The notes under the pieces are model-generated. The model searched no databases. It was not told the DNA's origin and was given only the letters and a program-made list of their open reading frames with translations. This document shows, one piece after another, positions 52,119 through 61,660 of a stretch of 64,000 bases of DNA. Position 1 is the first letter of the stretch, and every line of letters begins with the position of its first letter. The translations under genes and the position numbers were made by a program. The stretch comes from Pseudonocardia broussonetiae (GTDB lineage Bacteria; Actinomycetota; Actinomycetes; Mycobacteriales; Pseudonocardiaceae). Location: NCBI RefSeq assembly GCF_013155125.1, contig NZ_CP053564.1:4161501-4225500 (forward strand), read 5' to 3'.

Positions 52119-53254
52119 TGCGGCTCACCGCGCGCGGCGTGGCGTTGCTGGTCTGCGCCACCGTCCTGCTTGCGGCCGGGGTTCTGCTCGGCCTACCGGT
52201 GCTGCGCGCCCTGGCCGGCGTCGCCGCGGGTGCCGTGCTGGTCGCCGTGGTGCCGGCGCTCGGTCGGCTGCGCCCGTCGATCACCAGGGAGCTGCACCCG
52301 GACCGGGTGCAGCGCGGCACCCCGGCCGTCGCCCAGCTCGTCGTCGCCAACCCCACCGACTCCCGCCAGTCCGCGTTCACGGCTGTGGAGCGGATCGGCA
52401 ACACCGTGCAGGAGATCGAGATCCGGTCGCTGCCCGCGCGAGGGTCCACCCGTCGGGTGTACGACCTGCCGACCGGGCGCCGCGGTCGGATCGTCGTCGG
52501 GCCGCTGGTCGTGCAGCGTTCGGACCTGCTGGGCCTCGCCCGCTCGCGCGGCGAGATCGGCGGCACCGCCGAGCTGTGGGTGTACCCGCGGCGCCACGCG
52601 GTGCGGCTCGCGCCGGCTGGCAGGTCCCGGCACCACCACGAGGGTGACCCGCCGCCCTTCCCCATGGCCGGCTCGATGGACATGCGGTCGCTGCGCGAGT
52701 ACGTCGTGGGCGACGAGCCGCGGCACCTGCACTGGAAGGCCACGGCGCGCACCGGTCAGCTGATGGTGCGGGAATACGTCGACCCGGCGCAGCCGTGGTG
52801 CGTCGTCGTGCTCGACGACCGCGCGTCCGCGCTGTCGCCCGAGGCGTTCGACGAGGCCGTGGAGGTGGCGGCGTCGATCCTCTGGGAGTCGTGCGAGCAG
52901 GACCGTCCCTCGCTGCTGTGCACCACCTCCGGGGTCGTCGTGGACACCGCCGGTGGGGCCGTGGGGGCGCGGACGGTGCTCGACCGGCTCTGCGAGCTGC
53001 GCCAGTCCGACAGGCCCGATCGCCCTCTCGACCCGGCGGTGACCGCCGGACGCCGGGGCGACGGATGGTTCGTGCACGTCGGCGGGATCCCGTCGGCGTC
53101 GACGTCGGTGCTGGCCGGCCGGTTCGGTCGGGGAGTGGCCGTCGACCTGTCCGGGACGGGATCGCATGCGCCCACCGGCGGCCGGACACCGACGATCATC
53201 GCCGTGGACGCCGAGAGTGCGATCGGGGCCTGGAACGCGATGGCGGTGCGGTGA
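52118..53254 (+). CDS. DUF58 family protein
   Basis: 378 residues. Two N-terminal helices (residues 8-45), a beta region and the DUF58 core DMRSLREYVVGDEPRHLHW then KATARTGQLMVREYVDP, then a VWA-like half. It is the obligate partner of the MoxR ATPase upstream, coupled by a one-base overlap. Together with the transglutaminase-like gene it forms the widespread MoxR-DUF58-TGase trio. Confidence 0.94.
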   Translation: MRLTARGVALLVCATVLLAAGVLLGLPVLRALAGVAAGAVLVAVVPALGRLRPSITRELHPDRVQRGTPAVAQLVVANPTDSRQSAFTAVERIGNTVQEIEIRSLPARGSTRRVYDLPTGRRGRIVVGPLVVQRSDLLGLARSRGEIGGTAELWVYPRRHAVRLAPAGRSRHHHEGDPPPFPMAGSMDMRSLREYVVGDEPRHLHWKATARTGQLMVREYVDPAQPWCVVVLDDRASALSPEAFDEAVEVAASILWESCEQDRPSLLCTTSGVVVDTAGGAVGARTVLDRLCELRQSDRPDRPLDPAVTAGRRGDGWFVHVGGIPSASTSVLAGRFGRGVAVDLSGTGSHAPTGGRTPTIIAVDAESAIGAWNAMAVR

Positions 53255-53279
53255 CCGGCCTCGTGCGCCGGCGGGCGCG

Positions 53280-55373
53280 GTGACCCCCCGCCCGTACGCC
53301 GGAGTGGGCGTGCTCGGCGCCGCGCTGGTGGCCGGACTCGGGTTCTCGACGGTGTTCGCGGCGACGGCGTTGCTCATCCCGGTCCTCGCCGTCGTCCTCG
53401 CCGTGGGGCTGGTCGACCTACTCGTGTTGCGCACGCCGGTGCCCGCCGGGCTCCGCGCACCGCTCGGGGCGTCCCTCGGGGCCGCGGCCGGTCTGGTCGC
53501 GCTGACGGCGGGGGGCCCGACGCCGACGCAGGTGCTGGACGGGCTGCGCACCGGTTGGCTGCGCACGCTGGAGTCGACGCTGCCTGCGCGCCCGGATCCC
53601 GAGCTGCTGGCGTTCGTCCCGCTGCTGGTCCTGCTGGCCGCGGTGATCGGGCTGGAGTGGCTGCGTCGCGGCATCGCACCGCTGGCCGCGTTGCTTCCCA
53701 GCGCGGCCGTGCTGGTGCTCGCGCAGCTCTACGCGACCGCCACTGGCCCGGCGGCTGTGCTGCTGGCCTGCGGTTACGGCGTCGCGGTCGCGTTGGTGCT
53801 GACGGCAGATCGGGGGCTGGGGCGCACCGGGCTGCGCACCGTCGTGCTCCTCGGGCTGCCCGTCGCGCTGGTCGCGTCCAGCGCGGCGGCACTCTTCGCC
53901 GTGGCCGACCCGCTGGGCTCGCCCGCGTACTCGCTGCGTGAGCGCCCGCTCACGCCGGTTCCGGAGACGGCGGTCAGCCCGCTCGCGCAGCTCGGCGGCC
54001 GCCTCGCCCGCCCCGACGACATCGCCTTCACCGTCACCACCGAGGCCTCGGTGGACCGGTGGACGCTGGTCGTCCTCGACGGCTACGACGGAGTCAACTG
54101 GACCAGCAGCGCCCGCTACCGGCCACTCGGCGTGGACCTGCCTGGTGATCCGGGTGTGCGCACCGCGACCGGCACGTTCGCCGCTGACGTCACCCCGGAC
54201 ACCGGGCTGGACGCGCCGTGGCTGCCCACCCAGAACCGGACGGCCTCGGTCACCGGCGTCGCGCCCGCCGTGGACGAGGCGACCGGAACCCTGCTGCTGC
54301 CCGACTCCGTCGGCGCACCGACATACACCGTCCGCTGGCGATCACCGGAACTCGCCGGGGACGCCCTCGTCGATACCGCCGTCGACCCCGACGTACCGCT
54401 GCTCGCGGTGGACCGACTGCCCGCCGGGATCGTCACGGTGGCCGACGAGGTGCTGCGCGGGGCTGGGCCGTCGTTCCCGGCCGCCCTGGCGCTGGAGCAG
54501 TGGTTCCGCGACACCTACTCCCTCGCGCCCGCCGACCGCCCGTCCACCGGCCACGGCGACGCCGCGCTGCTCTACTTCCTCGACGAGAGCAGGCAGGGCA
54601 CGAGCGAGCAGTTCGCGGCGGCATACACCCTCGTTGCCCGCGCGGCGGGCATACCCACGCGGCTCGCGGTCGGGTTCCGGCAGTCCGGGGAAAGCGACGC
54701 CGCCGGGCGGTTCGTGGTGCGAAACCGGGACGCGTTCGCGTGGCCCGAGGTCGCCGTCGACGGCGTCGGTTGGGTGGCTCTGGACCCGACCGGAGGAGCC
54801 CAACAGGAGTCCGAGGCGCCCGGCAGCGTGTCGCGGGCCGCGGCCGAGGCCCGCGACCGGCTGCCTGAATCCACGGCACTCGCCCCGCCGCAGCCCGTCG
54901 GTGCCCCGCAGCCGGGGCCCGCTCCCGGCGCACCGGGCCTGCTCGGACCACTGCTGGCGACGGTGGCGGGGCTCTTCGCCGTCGTTCTCGCCTGGCTCGT
55001 CGGGGTCCCGGTGGCGAAGTGGGTGCGGCGGATCAGGCGCCGTCGGGGCCGTCCCGCGGACGTCGTGGTCGGGGCGTGGCTGGAGACCCGGGACCGGTTG
55101 CGCGACCACGGCGTCGCGGTGCACGGCGGCATGACGGTGCGCGAGGCGGGCCGGGCTGCGGCACCGGCCGTGGGCGTCCCGCCCGACGAGCTTGAGCGCC
55201 TCGCCCGCCGGGTCGACGCGGCTCTATGGTCCGGGGCGGACACCGACCGGGCGGCGGCGGACGAGGCCTGGGCGTCGGTGGCGGCCGTCGACGGTGCGCT
55301 GGCCCGACGACGCGTGCCCGAACGGGTGCGGGCGGCGCTGCGGCTGCGGACCCTTACCGGGCCGCGGCTGTGA
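53280..55373 (+). CDS. Transglutaminase-like (DUF3488/TgpA-type) membrane protein, copy 2
   Basis: 697 residues. About six helices (8-215), an extracytoplasmic region with the transglutaminase-like core (430-500), a helix near 555-575 and a cytoplasmic DUF4129-like tail. GTSEQFAAAYTLVARAAGIP takes the place of the usual G-x-C motif (Ser at the Cys position) and FAWPEVAVDGVGWVALDPT lacks the catalytic His, keeping only the Asp. It is therefore probably a non-catalytic binding domain. GTG start 25 nt after the DUF58 stop; no ATG is available. Closely related to the frameshifted copy at 46830. Confidence 0.85.
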   Translation: MTPRPYAGVGVLGAALVAGLGFSTVFAATALLIPVLAVVLAVGLVDLLVLRTPVPAGLRAPLGASLGAAAGLVALTAGGPTPTQVLDGLRTGWLRTLESTLPARPDPELLAFVPLLVLLAAVIGLEWLRRGIAPLAALLPSAAVLVLAQLYATATGPAAVLLACGYGVAVALVLTADRGLGRTGLRTVVLLGLPVALVASSAAALFAVADPLGSPAYSLRERPLTPVPETAVSPLAQLGGRLARPDDIAFTVTTEASVDRWTLVVLDGYDGVNWTSSARYRPLGVDLPGDPGVRTATGTFAADVTPDTGLDAPWLPTQNRTASVTGVAPAVDEATGTLLLPDSVGAPTYTVRWRSPELAGDALVDTAVDPDVPLLAVDRLPAGIVTVADEVLRGAGPSFPAALALEQWFRDTYSLAPADRPSTGHGDAALLYFLDESRQGTSEQFAAAYTLVARAAGIPTRLAVGFRQSGESDAAGRFVVRNRDAFAWPEVAVDGVGWVALDPTGGAQQESEAPGSVSRAAAEARDRLPESTALAPPQPVGAPQPGPAPGAPGLLGPLLATVAGLFAVVLAWLVGVPVAKWVRRIRRRRGRPADVVVGAWLETRDRLRDHGVAVHGGMTVREAGRAAAPAVGVPPDELERLARRVDAALWSGADTDRAAADEAWASVAAVDGALARRRVPERVRAALRLRTLTGPRL

Positions 55374-55384
55374 GAGTTATCAGT

Positions 55385-56857
55385 TCAGGGGGCCTGGAAC
55401 CGGCACACCGCGCCGCGCAGCGGCTGCACGTTGCTCTCGTACACTGCTCCGTTGGTCTCGTAGCCCTGGATCTGGAAGCAGTAGCCGGCGCCGGCGTCCA
55501 CTGGCAGGGTGACCGAGGTCGGGGTTTCGCCACCGCTGCGGGGCACCGGCTGCACCGCGGCTGCGGCACCGTCCCGGGCGACGGCGACCCCGACGTCGGC
55601 GACCGGACGGTCGATGCTCCAGCTCAGCGTCACCGCGTCGCCCTCCTCCCGCGGCGGGTCGAGCCGGATGACCGATCCGGCGGGCCCGGCCGGAGCCGCG
55701 GCGGGGTCCGGTGCGGCATCCGGGGTCCCGGCGCCGAGCAGCTGGACCACGCCGAGCACCGCGGCGGCCAGCACGAGCACCGCCACGCCGACGGCCGCGG
55801 GCCGAACCCAGCGACGGTTCGGCGCGGGCGCCGGGGGCTCCGGCCGGCGTCCTGCACCGTCCTGCCGGTTCCTCGTGTGCTCCCCGGACAACCCGCCGTC
55901 GGGTGTGCCACCCGGTGCGCCCGCCCCGGCGCGGTCGCGGGTCATCTCCTGCGAGACGGCGGCGTGCCCCTCCGGTGGGCCGTACGCCGGAGGCGGGGGC
56001 TGGTGCGCCGCGGACCGTTGATCAGCGGGTGCGGTTCGGGTGCCGCCCTCGAGCAGGGTCGTCAGCACCTCGTTCGTTGTCGGGCGCGTGGCCGGATCCT
56101 TGGCCAACATCCGCTGCACCAGATCGGCCAGCCAGGCGGGGGCCTCGGCGGCGCGCGGAGCCGGTTCGGTCAGGACGCGCTGGGCGCGGGCGAGGTCTCG
56201 CTCGCCCGCGCGGGGTGGGAACGGCGGTTGCCCGGTGAGCGCGTGGTGCAGCGTGGAGCCCAATCCGTAGACGTCGCTGGCTCCGGAGGCACTCCCGTCG
56301 CTGCGGAGAGCCTCCGGGGCCGCGTGTACCGGGTTGAAGCCCGATGCGACGTTGCCGCGGTAGTCCCGGGCGACGGCCAGGCCGAAGTCGCTCAGCACCG
56401 CGGCGCCACCGCGGCGGTAGAGCACGTTCTGCGGGGTGACGTCTCCGTGGAGCACGCCGGCCTCGTGCGCGGAGCGCAGTGCGGCGGCGACCGACCGGCC
56501 GGCGGCTGTGACCTGGTCGACGGGCAGCGGCCCGCGCCGGCGGATCTCGTCGAGCAAAGAGCCTCCGCACAGCTCCATGACCAGGTAGGGCTGGCCGTCG
56601 CGGGGGATCTCCGCGGTGTAGACGAGTACGACGTCCTGGGAGTCGACCCGCTTGATGGCCTGGCACTCGTGCCGGAACTGTTCGACCGAGGCCGGGTCGT
56701 CCAAGGCCGTCCGGAACCGCTTGATCGCGACGTCGCGACCCATCGGGCCGGCCTCGCGGGCCCGGTAGACGTCGGCGAAGCCGCCCTGCCCGATCTGGTA
56801 GACGTCCGAGTAGCCGGGGAACGTCGGTTGCGTCACACGGCCGAGCGTATCGGCCAT
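55385..56857 (-). CDS. Membrane Ser/Thr protein kinase (PknB-like)
   Basis: 490 residues. Kinase domain 12-270: IGQGGFADVYRA, DVAIKRF (Lys), VLHGDVTPQNVLY with HGD in place of HRD, SDFGLA, and APEAL. A Pro/Gly linker, one membrane helix (VGVAVLVLAAAVLGVVQLL) and a 110-residue external Fn3-like domain with two Cys follow. It should phosphorylate Thr residues recognised by FHA domains; the divergent FHA-EccC gene begins 14 nt away. ATG at 56857 is chosen; a GTG seven codons later is possible. Neither has a good ribosome site, so a leaderless mRNA is likely. Confidence 0.88.
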   Translation of the reverse strand: MADTLGRVTQPTFPGYSDVYQIGQGGFADVYRAREAGPMGRDVAIKRFRTALDDPASVEQFRHECQAIKRVDSQDVVLVYTAEIPRDGQPYLVMELCGGSLLDEIRRRGPLPVDQVTAAGRSVAAALRSAHEAGVLHGDVTPQNVLYRRGGAAVLSDFGLAVARDYRGNVASGFNPVHAAPEALRSDGSASGASDVYGLGSTLHHALTGQPPFPPRAGERDLARAQRVLTEPAPRAAEAPAWLADLVQRMLAKDPATRPTTNEVLTTLLEGGTRTAPADQRSAAHQPPPPAYGPPEGHAAVSQEMTRDRAGAGAPGGTPDGGLSGEHTRNRQDGAGRRPEPPAPAPNRRWVRPAAVGVAVLVLAAAVLGVVQLLGAGTPDAAPDPAAAPAGPAGSVIRLDPPREEGDAVTLSWSIDRPVADVGVAVARDGAAAAVQPVPRSGGETPTSVTLPVDAGAGYCFQIQGYETNGAVYESNVQPLRGAVCRFQAP

Positions 56858-56870
56858 CAGTGGAGGAGGC

Positions 56871-59800
56871 GTGGTGCGCGTCCGCATCACCGTTGTTGAC
56901 GGCCACTCGGGTCTGCGGACCGACGTGTTCCTCGAATGCCACCCGGCCGACCCGGTCGGTGCGGCGCTCGGGCCGCTGGTCCGCGACCTCGCATTACCGG
57001 GTGCCCCGACCATTGAGGGCCTCCCGGTCGACCTCGCCGCGCCGGTGGTGGACGTGCTCGCCGATGGGGTGCTGGTGGGTTTCGGGAACGGTGCAGCCGG
57101 TGTACGACCGGCTCCGGCCGGTCTTGTGCTGCGCGTGGTGTCGGGGCCGTCCGCCGGGCGCTCGGTCGCGCTGCCCGAACACGGTGCGGTGGAGATCGGC
57201 CGCAGCTCGGCCGCCCAGCTCGTGCTGGACGACCCGGACGTCTCCCGCCGGCACGCGGTTGTGACCACGGCCGGGGAATCGGTGACGCTCTCGGACCTCG
57301 GCTCGAACAACGGGGTGTTCGTCGACGGCGACGCCCGCCCGTCCGCGCACCCCCTGCGGACCGGGGAGGTCGTGCAGCTGGGCGGGAGCCGGCTGCTGCT
57401 CGAGTCGACCAGGCAGCAGCGTGCCCCCGTCACCCGCGACGGGCAGGGAGCCGTGTTGATCAACCGGCGTTTCCCGGACCGGCGCACCCCGTTCGCCGCG
57501 CCCACCGTGACGCTGCCGACCCGACCCCACGAGCAGGAGCGGCGCGGCTTGCCGCTTCTGCCGATGATGGTCCCGGCCGCCATGTCGATCGTCATGGCGC
57601 TGGTGCTCGGTTCGCCTCTCTATCTGCTGTTCGGGTTGATGAGCCCGCTGCTCGTCGGCGGGAACTGGTGGACCGAGCGCCGACGACGCGCCGGGATCGG
57701 CGCCACGCAGGACAGCACCTACGCCGAGGCCCTGCAGGTGGCGCGGGCCGCGGTGGAGCGCGCGGTCGCCGACGAGGACGCCGACGCGCACCGCCGTCTG
57801 CCCGACCCGATGACGGTCGCCGGGATCGCGGTCGAGCCCCGCGTCGAGCTGTGGTCGCGCCGCCCGGGGGAGGACGAGTGGCTGAGCCTGCGTTTCGGCA
57901 CGGCCGACCGGCCCGCGGCGGTGCAGGTGATGGGGGAGAAGCCCGCCGACTGGGTCGAGCCCGTGCTCGTCCGCGTCCCGGTCGGGGTCGATCTCGACGC
58001 CGTGGGTGTGCTGGGACTGGCCGGCCCCGGCGAATGGCTGGGCGCACGCCTGGACTGGCTGCTCGTGCAGTGCGCGGTGCTGCACAGCCCCGATGAGCTG
58101 CGGATGGTCGTGCTCGCGCCGGGAGCGGACGAGAAGTCGCTCGGCTGGCTGCGGTGGCTGCCCCATGTCCGTGACAGCGGTGGTGGGGTGCTCGTCGCCT
58201 GGGACGCCGACGGCGTCGAGGACCTGGTGCGGCAGCTGACCCGGGAGCTGGACCGGCGCGCCGAGCAGGCACGCGCACATCGCGGCGGGTCCGTCGAGCA
58301 GGTGCTGGTGATGCTGACCGACAGCGGCGAACTTGCCCACCTCCCGGCCGTCGTCGATCTGCTCACCCGCGGCCCGGCGCTCGGATTCCGGCTGATCTGT
58401 ACCGACACCGACGACCGGCGACTGCCCGACAGCTGCCGGGCGGTCCTCATCGGCGGCGGGGGACGCAGCGAGCTGCGGCTGGACCGGGGAGCGCAGACGA
58501 CGCTGCTACCCGACGCGCTCGCGGCCGGGCAGGCCGAGACCGTCGCGCGGCGGCTCGCGCCGATGCGGCGCGTCGGGGACCGGCCTGCGGCCGGGCTCCC
58601 GGACAGCGTGCGTTACGCCGAGGTCCAGCCGCTGCCCGATATCGAGGGGATCCGGGCGGCGTGGCGGATCGCGCCCGAGCGCACCGAGGTCGTGGTGGGC
58701 CGCGACGCCGACGGGCCCGCGGTCCTCGACATCGCCGTCGACGGTCCGCATGCGCTCGTCGCTGGTACCTCGGGGGCCGGGAAGAGCGAGCTGCTGCAGA
58801 CGTGGACCGCGGCGCTGGCCCTGGCCAACACGCCCGAGCGGCTCTCGATGCTGTTCGTCGATTACAAGGGCGGCGCCGCGTTCAAGGACCTCGACGCGCT
58901 GCCGCACCGCGTCGGCTCGGTGACCAACCTCGACGACCGGCTGGCAGCCCGCGCGCTCGCGTCGCTGCACAACGAGCTGCGCCGCCGCCAACAGCAGCTC
59001 GCCGCCGCCGGGGCCGCCGACCGCGGCGACTACCTCCGCCGGGCCGCAGGCCAGCCGCACCTGCCGCCATTCCCGCGGCTGCTGATCATCGTCGACGAGC
59101 TCGCCGAGCTGAAGGAACAGCTGCCCGACATGGTCGACGGCCTGGTCAACGTGGCCCGCATCGGCCGCTCCCTCGGCGTCCACCTCGTGCTCGCGACGCA
59201 GAGGCCCGCCGGCGTCATCGACAGCCAGATCCGCGCGAACGTCGGCCTACGGGTCTGCCTACGCACGGCGACCGCGTCGGACAGCCTCGACGTGGTCGAC
59301 GTCCCCACTGCCGCCGACATCCCCGCCGACCGCCCTGGACGGGCTCTGGTACTGCGAGGTGGGCCCCCAGTACGGGTCCTGCAGACCGCCCGGATCACCA
59401 CACCCCTCGGTGCGGTTGCCGAGGTGGTGCGGCGGACGGTCCCGGTGAGGTGGGACGACGTGGCCGCCCCCGTCCTCCCCGCCGAGGCACGCGACGGGCT
59501 GCGCACCGACCTCGACGAACTGGTCGCCGCGATCGGGGCCGCCGCAGCCCAGGAGGGCCTCGCGGCCCCGTTCAGGCCGTTCACCGACCCGCTGCCCACC
59601 GTCGTCACCCTCGACCGGATGTCCCCGGCCGCCGGTGTGCTGCCCATCGGCGCGCGCGACGCATTGCACCGGCACGAACCGTTGCACGTCCCGCTCGGCT
59701 CGGGACATCTGGCGATCGTGGGGAGCGCCCGGACCGGGCGCACGGCCGCCCTGCGTGCCGTCGCCGTCGGACTGGCGGCCGCGATGCCGCCGGATGCGCT

Positions 59801-61067
59801 GCACCTGCACGTCATCGACCCGTCCGGAGGTCTGGCCGGGCTGGCCGCGCTGCCGCATGTCGGCGTGATCGCCGATGTCGACGACGCCGAGCGGTTGGAG
59901 CGGCTGCTGCACCGGCTGCTGCAGCTGGTCCGGGAGCGTCGCAAACAGCTCGGCACGCACGGCGCATCGACGATCGCCGAGCTGCCCGGCACCGTCCCGC
60001 ACGTCGTGCTGCTGGTCGACGGTTGGTCGGGGCTAACCGATACCGCCGACTCCGGAGCCTCGGCCGCCATGCACGACCTGCTCGGCGGGGGTGGCACGGC
60101 CGCGGCCGGGGTGACGGTGTGCCTGGCCGGGGACGAGCGGCTGCTCAAGGCCCGCCTGCTGGGTCGGGTGGAGCACCGGCTGTGCCTGCGCCTGAACACC
60201 CCCTCGGACGGAGTGCTGCTCGGATTGGACATCCGCAACCAGCCCGCCGGCCTGCCTGCGGGAAGAGCGCTATGGGCGGCGGACGGCAGCGAGGTGCAGG
60301 TACCGCTGCTCGCCGCCGACGTCGCGGGTCCCGCCCAGGCAGCAGCCCTTGCTGCGTTCGGCGCGGAGCTGCACGCGCGCTGGAGCGTCCCGGACGGGCA
60401 GGCCGGGCCGCTCCGGCTCGACCCGTTGCCCGAGGGGATCGGGTTCGACGACGCCGTCCGGCTCGGGCCGGTACCGGCGCGGTCGATCCTGCTGGGCGTC
60501 CGCGGTGACCGGCTGGCCCCGCTGTGGTGCGACCTCGACGGCCTGACCGGGCACCTCGTGGTCGCCGGACCGCCACGGTCGGGCCGCAGCACCGCCCTAG
60601 CGGCGCTCACCGCGTCCGCTCAGCTGTCCGGGGCCCGGGCCGGGCTGGTCAGCAGCCGCCCCGGACCGGTGCACCGGGCCGCCGCGGAGCGCGGCGTCGT
60701 GTTGCTGGGCCCGCTCGACCTGGTCGCGGGCGCGGACAGCGGGTTCGACCTGCTGGCCGTCGACGATCTGGAGAGCCTGACCCTGGACGATGCCGTCGTC
60801 GCCCGGTTGTGTGGCCCGGACCAACCCCGCCTGGCCGTCGTGCTCGGCCCGGAGGCGGGTGGCTTCACGACCAAGGGGCTGCTCCGCGCGGTGCGCAGTC
60901 GGCTCGGCCCGATCGTGCTGCTCAGCCCGCCCGCCGTGACTGGCCCGGGCTACCTGGACGTCAAGCTCGCCCGGACCGATCTGTTCATCGGGCCACCCGG
61001 GCGGGCCCACCTCGTCGTCGACGGCCAGCCCGTGCTGGGTCAGGTCCCCGACCTCACGGGGCTGTGA
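56871..61067 (+). CDS. eccC: FHA domain - EccC/FtsK type VII secretion ATPase
   Basis: 1398 residues. An N-terminal ubiquitin-like stretch (1-75) and an FHA domain (about 95-180: VEIGRSSAAQLVLDDPDVSRRH, DLGSNNGVFVDG) precede two helices (230-265). Three FtsK/SpoIIIE modules follow: Walker A AGTSGAGKSELL near 632 with Walker B LLIIVDELAEL near 738; a degenerate GSARTGRT near 950; and PPRSGRST near 1233. This is EccC, the motor that recognises WXG100 substrates, with an added FHA for kinase-dependent control. GTG follows GGAGGAGGC directly; a GTG one codon later is better spaced. It overlaps the next gene's 3' end by 28 bp tail to tail. Confidence 0.92.
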   Translation: MVRVRITVVDGHSGLRTDVFLECHPADPVGAALGPLVRDLALPGAPTIEGLPVDLAAPVVDVLADGVLVGFGNGAAGVRPAPAGLVLRVVSGPSAGRSVALPEHGAVEIGRSSAAQLVLDDPDVSRRHAVVTTAGESVTLSDLGSNNGVFVDGDARPSAHPLRTGEVVQLGGSRLLLESTRQQRAPVTRDGQGAVLINRRFPDRRTPFAAPTVTLPTRPHEQERRGLPLLPMMVPAAMSIVMALVLGSPLYLLFGLMSPLLVGGNWWTERRRRAGIGATQDSTYAEALQVARAAVERAVADEDADAHRRLPDPMTVAGIAVEPRVELWSRRPGEDEWLSLRFGTADRPAAVQVMGEKPADWVEPVLVRVPVGVDLDAVGVLGLAGPGEWLGARLDWLLVQCAVLHSPDELRMVVLAPGADEKSLGWLRWLPHVRDSGGGVLVAWDADGVEDLVRQLTRELDRRAEQARAHRGGSVEQVLVMLTDSGELAHLPAVVDLLTRGPALGFRLICTDTDDRRLPDSCRAVLIGGGGRSELRLDRGAQTTLLPDALAAGQAETVARRLAPMRRVGDRPAAGLPDSVRYAEVQPLPDIEGIRAAWRIAPERTEVVVGRDADGPAVLDIAVDGPHALVAGTSGAGKSELLQTWTAALALANTPERLSMLFVDYKGGAAFKDLDALPHRVGSVTNLDDRLAARALASLHNELRRRQQQLAAAGAADRGDYLRRAAGQPHLPPFPRLLIIVDELAELKEQLPDMVDGLVNVARIGRSLGVHLVLATQRPAGVIDSQIRANVGLRVCLRTATASDSLDVVDVPTAADIPADRPGRALVLRGGPPVRVLQTARITTPLGAVAEVVRRTVPVRWDDVAAPVLPAEARDGLRTDLDELVAAIGAAAAQEGLAAPFRPFTDPLPTVVTLDRMSPAAGVLPIGARDALHRHEPLHVPLGSGHLAIVGSARTGRTAALRAVAVGLAAAMPPDALHLHVIDPSGGLAGLAALPHVGVIADVDDAERLERLLHRLLQLVRERRKQLGTHGASTIAELPGTVPHVVLLVDGWSGLTDTADSGASAAMHDLLGGGGTAAAGVTVCLAGDERLLKARLLGRVEHRLCLRLNTPSDGVLLGLDIRNQPAGLPAGRALWAADGSEVQVPLLAADVAGPAQAAALAAFGAELHARWSVPDGQAGPLRLDPLPEGIGFDDAVRLGPVPARSILLGVRGDRLAPLWCDLDGLTGHLVVAGPPRSGRSTALAALTASAQLSGARAGLVSSRPGPVHRAAAERGVVLLGPLDLVAGADSGFDLLAVDDLESLTLDDAVVARLCGPDQPRLAVVLGPEAGGFTTKGLLRAVRSRLGPIVLLSPPAVTGPGYLDVKLARTDLFIGPPGRAHLVVDGQPVLGQVPDLTGL

Positions 61068-61660
61068 ACGGTGTCGTCGACCACGAACTCCAGCGTGTGC
61101 GCGATGGCGTCGAACACCTCGTCGAGCTGGCCGGCGAGGTCCAGGTTCGGGGTCAGGAAGCTGAGTGCCGCCATCCGGTCCGAACCCGGGACGGGGACGA
61201 GGTAGCGGCGGGTCCGAGCGGTCACCTCGCCCTCCCAGGACTCACCGGTCACCGTCGTCACGCCGGTCGCGAGCACGCCTCGCCCGGCGGGCAGGTCGAC
61301 CGGCGCGACATCCGCGCCCGCGTCCCGCAATGCGGCCGTGGCCCCCTCGATGCCCGCAACCGGCGGTGAGATCGCCAGCGTCACGTTCGCGGTGACCACG
61401 AACGGATCGGCGGCCCCCTCGATCTCCACGGCATCGGCGTAGAAGCCGACCAGGACCACGTCGGCGCCCACTGTGGTCCGGCGCAGCTCCAGTGCGAGCG
61501 GGGCGAGCAGGTCGACCGCCGCGTCCCGCGCCCCGGCGGGTACCGCGACCATTCTCCGGAGCTCCTCGACCAGGTCCGGCGCGCGAGGATCGCACTCGAC
61601 CCAGGATCCGGGGAGGTGCAGGACGATCTCGGTGGCCGTCAGCTCGTCCATGTCCCTCAT
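61040..61660 (-). CDS. Type VII locus protein of unknown function
   Basis: 206 residues, no signal or membrane helix. It reads LTATEIVLHLPGSWVECDPR, VGADVVLVGFYADAVEIEG, ANVTLAISPPVAGIEG and ARTRRYLVPVPGSDRMAALSFLTPNL, an alternating beta/alpha pattern like a lipoprotein LpqN/Tat-type or Mog1-like fold, but I cannot assign it. ATG overlaps the stop of the long helical protein gene (ATGA). The 3' end overlaps eccC by 28 bp. It probably assists or accompanies the secreted proteins of this unit. Confidence 0.65.
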   Translation of the reverse strand: MRDMDELTATEIVLHLPGSWVECDPRAPDLVEELRRMVAVPAGARDAAVDLLAPLALELRRTTVGADVVLVGFYADAVEIEGAADPFVVTANVTLAISPPVAGIEGATAALRDAGADVAPVDLPAGRGVLATGVTTVTGESWEGEVTARTRRYLVPVPGSDRMAALSFLTPNLDLAGQLDEVFDAIAHTLEFVVDDTVHSPVRSGT

